Source: Akkermansiaceae bacterium
GTDB taxonomy: Bacteria; Verrucomicrobiota; Verrucomicrobiia; Verrucomicrobiales; Akkermansiaceae
DNA: 8,756 nt
Reading direction: 5' to 3'
Assembly: GCA_023301545.1 (NCBI GenBank)
Contig: JALZUI010000044.1
Span: 1 to 8,756, forward strand
Both the position numbers and the translations under genes were made by a program. Position 1 is the first letter of the stretch. Each line of letters begins with the position of its first letter. The notes beneath the pieces were generated by a model. The model was not told where the DNA came from. It saw only the letters and a program-made list of their open reading frames with translations, and ran no database searches. Of this stretch, positions 6,503 through 8,756 are shown in pieces.

Positions 6503-7513
6503 ATGTCCAGTATTGTAACGCTCATTCTTGCCGTTGGCGGTATCATCATCGCCCTTTTCGCCTTTCTCGTCATCGCTAAGTTTTTTAGCACTTGGCTTCG
6601 TGCACGTCTTTCTGACGCTTCCGTTTCTTGGGGCTCACTCATCGGAATGTTCCTGCGTAAGGTTCCCTTCACAGAAATCGTCAATGAACGGATTACCGCC
6701 GTGAAAGCAGGACTGGACATATCCACTAGCGACCTTGAAGCCCACTACCTTTCTGGTGGTGACGTCAACAATGTAGTATTAGCCCTAATTGCTGCGAATA
6801 AGGCTGGAATTAACCTTAACTATGAAAGAGCTTGTGGAATCGACCTTGCGACCAAAGACACTGGAAAAACCGTCCTCGATGCAGTAAGAACCTCTATCAA
6901 CCCCAGAGTAATCGATTGCCCTAACCCCGCTACTGGAGTGACCAAAATCACGGCCGTAGCCAAAGATGGTATTTCGGTAAACGTACGGGCACGAGTAACA
7001 GTCCGAACAAGCCTCGAAAACTTTGTCGGTGGTGCGCTGGAAGAAACGATCATTGCTCGTACAGGAGAAGGAATTGTCACCTCCGTAGGTTCAGCGGCGT
7101 CATATAAGGAAGTACTAGAAAACCCGGATCGCATCTCCCGCCTCGTCCTTGAAAAAGGGATCGACGCCTCCACCGCCTTTGAGATCCTCTCCATCGATAT
7201 TGCCGATGTCGACGTAGCTGATAACGTTGGCGCCCGCTTACAGGCGGAACAGGCAGAAGCCGACAAGCAAATTGCCCAGGCCACCGCTGAGGTTCGCCGT
7301 GCTGCGGCCGTAGCACACGAGCAAGAAATGTCGGCTAGAACTCAAGAAATGAGAGCTAAAGTCGTGGAAGCCGAAGCTGAAATCCCAATGGCGATCGCAG
7401 AAGCCTTCCGTAACGGAAACCTCGGAGTAATGGACTACGCCAAATATAATAATATTGAGGCCGATACTGACATGCGCACCTCGATATCGAAGGATGAGAG
7501 CTCTGAAGCTTAA
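6503..7513 (+). CDS. floA: Flotillin-like protein FloA
   Basis: A 336-residue protein close to the 331 residues of Bacillus FloA (YqfA). A membrane segment (about 4-26) is followed by LIGMFLRKV (46-54), an SPFH/PHB core (about 60-245, with ATKDTGKTVLDAVRTSINPR, VNVRARVTVRTSLENFVGG and ARTGEGIVTSVGSA), and a Glu/Ala-rich coiled-coil stretch (about 245-300). The family-typical C-terminus GVMDYAKYNNIEADTDMR lies at 308-325. FloA oligomerises into membrane microdomains that scaffold membrane and cell-wall proteins. The ATG at 6503 gives the standard N-terminus. It is transcribed with the small membrane protein gene 20 bases downstream. The NfeD-type partner that often sits upstream is not present, and lpxI lies there divergently instead. 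Confidence 0.97.
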   Translation: MSSIVTLILAVGGIIIALFAFLVIAKFFSTWLRARLSDASVSWGSLIGMFLRKVPFTEIVNERITAVKAGLDISTSDLEAHYLSGGDVNNVVLALIAANKAGINLNYERACGIDLATKDTGKTVLDAVRTSINPRVIDCPNPATGVTKITAVAKDGISVNVRARVTVRTSLENFVGGALEETIIARTGEGIVTSVGSAASYKEVLENPDRISRLVLEKGIDASTAFEILSIDIADVDVADNVGARLQAEQAEADKQIAQATAEVRRAAAVAHEQEMSARTQEMRAKVVEAEAEIPMAIAEAFRNGNLGVMDYAKYNNIEADTDMRTSISKDESSEA

Positions 7514-7533
7514 CCTGTATTTCTGTAGCCACC

Positions 7534-8073
7534 ATGGACGACCTCCCTATAGATCCGCAAGCGATAATCTTTATCGTTATTGCGGTTATTGGCTTTTTAC
7601 AATCTGTCTTTAAAGGCGCTAAGAAAAAAGCGCCCGATGAGATGGAGCGTCGCCCCATGGATGAATACCGCCGTGCGGTTGAAGAGGCTCGCCGAGCAGC
7701 TCAAGAGCGAACGCAGCCAGCTACCCCAGTGCCAGATCAACCTGAACTGGCGCAACCAGTAGTTCAGGAGCATCCAGTAGTTCAGGAGCATCCAGTAGTT
7801 CAGGAGCAGCCAGTAGTTCAGGCGCAGCCAGTAGTTCAAGCACGGCCTATAGAAGCTAAGCCTGTACTCGTTCGATCCATTCCTGCACCACCTGCAGTGC
7901 GCGAGCCTACTAGGCAACCAGTTGAGCGGACGGTTAAAGTTTCTAAACCTGTAATCGCAAAGGTTAAGAAACCGAATAAAGGCTCCGTTAAAACCCTCCT
8001 CGCAAGCCCCGCCGCGGCGAAAAAAGCGATTATTCTTACAGAAATTTTAGGAAAGCCCAAAGCTCTTCGCTAA
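7534..8073 (+). CDS. FloA-linked single-span protein with hexapeptide repeat, 179 aa
   Basis: I do not know a named family. Residues 9-26 form one membrane segment (AIIFIVIAVIGFLQSVF), followed by KGAKKK, so the bulk is predicted cytoplasmic. A charged helix (34-60, RR/EE-rich) leads into a Pro/Val/Gln-rich linker with five tandem hexapeptides PVVQxx (75-104). A basic stretch (132-155) and a C-terminal helix AAAKKAIILTEILGKPKALR (160-179) follow. From memory, an AIxLxEILGxPxALR tail recurs at the ends of otherwise variable proteins in Planctomycetes and Verrucomicrobia, so it may be a docking motif; I could not check this. The gene starts 20 bases after floA with ATG 7534 and no Shine-Dalgarno sequence, so an operon and a role with FloA are inferred. 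It may be a linker-type partner. Confidence 0.82.
   Translation: MDDLPIDPQAIIFIVIAVIGFLQSVFKGAKKKAPDEMERRPMDEYRRAVEEARRAAQERTQPATPVPDQPELAQPVVQEHPVVQEHPVVQEQPVVQAQPVVQARPIEAKPVLVRSIPAPPAVREPTRQPVERTVKVSKPVIAKVKKPNKGSVKTLLASPAAAKKAIILTEILGKPKALR
7756..7845 (+). repeat. Five tandem 18-bp units, in frame
   Basis: Units begin at 7756, 7774, 7792, 7810 and 7828. Units 1 and 2 are identical (CCAGTAGTTCAGGAGCAT), unit 3 differs at one base, unit 4 at two, and unit 5 is more diverged after CCAGTAGTTCA. Each encodes PVVQ plus two variable residues (EH, EH, EQ, AQ, AR). Identity at the base level points to recent expansion by slippage or unequal exchange. The unit length preserves the frame. Confidence 0.97.
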
Positions 8074-8081
8074 GAACTTCC

Positions 8082-8111
8082 TTGCATGCGCCCCCTCATA
8101 TTCATTATAGT
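8082..8111 (+). promoter_or_regulatory. Possible promoter of nadA
   Basis: TTGCAT (8082-8087, three of six) and TATAGT (8106-8111, five of six) are 18 bases apart in the short gap after the preceding gene. The -10 ends 13 bases before the nadA ATG, leaving a leader of about six bases without a Shine-Dalgarno sequence. The -10 is convincing and the -35 weak. Read-through from the floA unit is also possible because no terminator is visible. Confidence 0.4.
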
Positions 8112-8124
8112 AGTCTAAATTATT

Positions 8125-8756
8125 ATGTCCGCACCCTCTCTTGATATTAAATCTGAAATCCTTCGTCTCAAAAAAGAGAAAAACGCCGTTATTCTCGTAC
8201 ACAACTACCAAATTGGTCCGATCCAAGACCTTGGTGACTACGTAGGAGACTCTCTAGGACTCGCTCGTGCGGCCCAAGAATCTGATGCTGATGTCATCGT
8301 CTTCTGTGGAGTCCACTTCATGGCTGAAACCGCTAAGATCTTAAACCCTTCGAAAACTGTTATCCTCCCAGACGCTGACGCTGGGTGCTCACTAGAAACT
8401 AGCTGCCCTGGACCTGAGCTAGAAAAGTTCCTCAAAGATAACGAAGAGAAAAATTACTACGTCATCGCCTACATTAACTGCTCGGCACATGTCAAAGCGC
8501 TCTGTGATGTCATCTGCACCTCTGGTAACGCCGTCAAAATCGTCAACCAAGCACCCGATGATCGCCCCATTCTCTTTGTCCCCGACGAGAACTTGGGTGG
8601 ATGGGTTATGGAGCAAACAGGCCGAAAAATGGATCTATGGAAAGGCTCTTGTTACGTCCACGTAGAATTCACGCGTAACTCCATCCAAAAGATCAAAGAC
8701 GAGTACCCTGATGCCGCTGTCGTAGCGCACCCGGAATGTCCAAAAGCCGTTCGCCT
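8125..8756 (+). CDS. nadA: Quinolinate synthase NadA, 3' end beyond window
   Basis: The reading frame is open from ATG 8125 to the right edge, giving the first 210 residues of a protein usually over 300 long. NadA condenses iminoaspartate (from NadB) with dihydroxyacetone phosphate to form quinolinate, the first step specific to bacterial NAD synthesis, using a [4Fe-4S] cluster. Visible motifs are HNYQ (26-29), GDYVGDSLGLAR, FCGVHFMAETAKIL (60-73), PDADAGCSLE with probable cluster ligand Cys88, YINCSAHVKALCDVICTS (117-134), and LWKGSCYVH with probable second ligand Cys176, then AHPECP (201-206). The third ligand should lie beyond the window. The ATG fits the family N-terminus. The start is preceded by AAATTATT and no Shine-Dalgarno sequence. 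Confidence 0.97.
   Translation, partial: MSAPSLDIKSEILRLKKEKNAVILVHNYQIGPIQDLGDYVGDSLGLARAAQESDADVIVFCGVHFMAETAKILNPSKTVILPDADAGCSLETSCPGPELEKFLKDNEEKNYYVIAYINCSAHVKALCDVICTSGNAVKIVNQAPDDRPILFVPDENLGGWVMEQTGRKMDLWKGSCYVHVEFTRNSIQKIKDEYPDAAVVAHPECPKAVR

Noticed and set aside
6158..6518. Plus-strand reading frames across the lpxI start and the lpxI-floA gap
   Set aside because: They overlap lpxI antisense and run through both promoters. Their composition looks like shadow translation (Ser/Leu-rich), with no family signal.
7597..7917. Minus-strand frame with repeated NYWMLL-type units
   Set aside because: It is the antisense reading of the 18-bp tandem repeat inside the 179-aa gene, and the repeat pattern is explained by the sense gene.
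1..8756. A new defence, mobile or biosynthetic system
   Set aside because: Nearly all genes are core housekeeping or envelope families, with no integrase, transposase, toxin-antitoxin pair, CRISPR repeat or abrupt composition change seen.

Overview
The window holds ten protein genes, nine complete and one cut by the right edge, packed with short gaps and no stretch over 300 bases without a gene. No RNA gene, CRISPR array, insertion sequence or phage gene was seen. LpxI (lipid A synthesis) indicates a Gram-negative-type outer membrane. LpxI, FloA and a LysM/YkuD-like envelope protein together, with start codons that lack Shine-Dalgarno sequences, suggest the PVC group. Verrucomicrobiota, perhaps Opitutae, is my best guess. 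It is an inference, not a proof.

Layout, left to right. Minus strand: an unrecognised 185-aa protein (75-632); acyl carrier protein AcpP (733-966), followed by a clear intrinsic terminator; an unrecognised 405-aa protein with two membrane segments and a duplicated domain (1046-2263); the Obg GTPase (2365-3417); and a membrane-anchored LysM protein whose YkuD (L,D-transpeptidase) domain lacks the catalytic cysteine (3529-4380). Plus strand: a YegS/DgkB-type lipid kinase (4556-5500), convergent with lpxI on the minus strand (5522-6328). From the intergenic region after lpxI, floA (6503-7513) runs on the plus strand with a small membrane protein carrying an 18-bp tandem repeat (7534-8073). The 5' two-thirds of nadA (from 8125) follows.

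Functionally this is mostly core genome with an envelope bias: acyl carrier for fatty acid and lipid A acylation, lipid A precursor hydrolysis, lipid phosphorylation, flotillin-type membrane organisation and a cell-wall-binding protein. ObgE (ribosome assembly) and NadA (NAD synthesis) are housekeeping genes.

No known or new defence or mobile system is visible. The points most worth a second look are the apparently leaderless, Shine-Dalgarno-free gene starts (clearest at the divergent lpxI/floA promoters), the 130-residue-period duplication in the 405-aa protein, the cysteine-less YkuD domain, and the FloA-linked protein with a repeat linker and a distinctive C-terminal motif.
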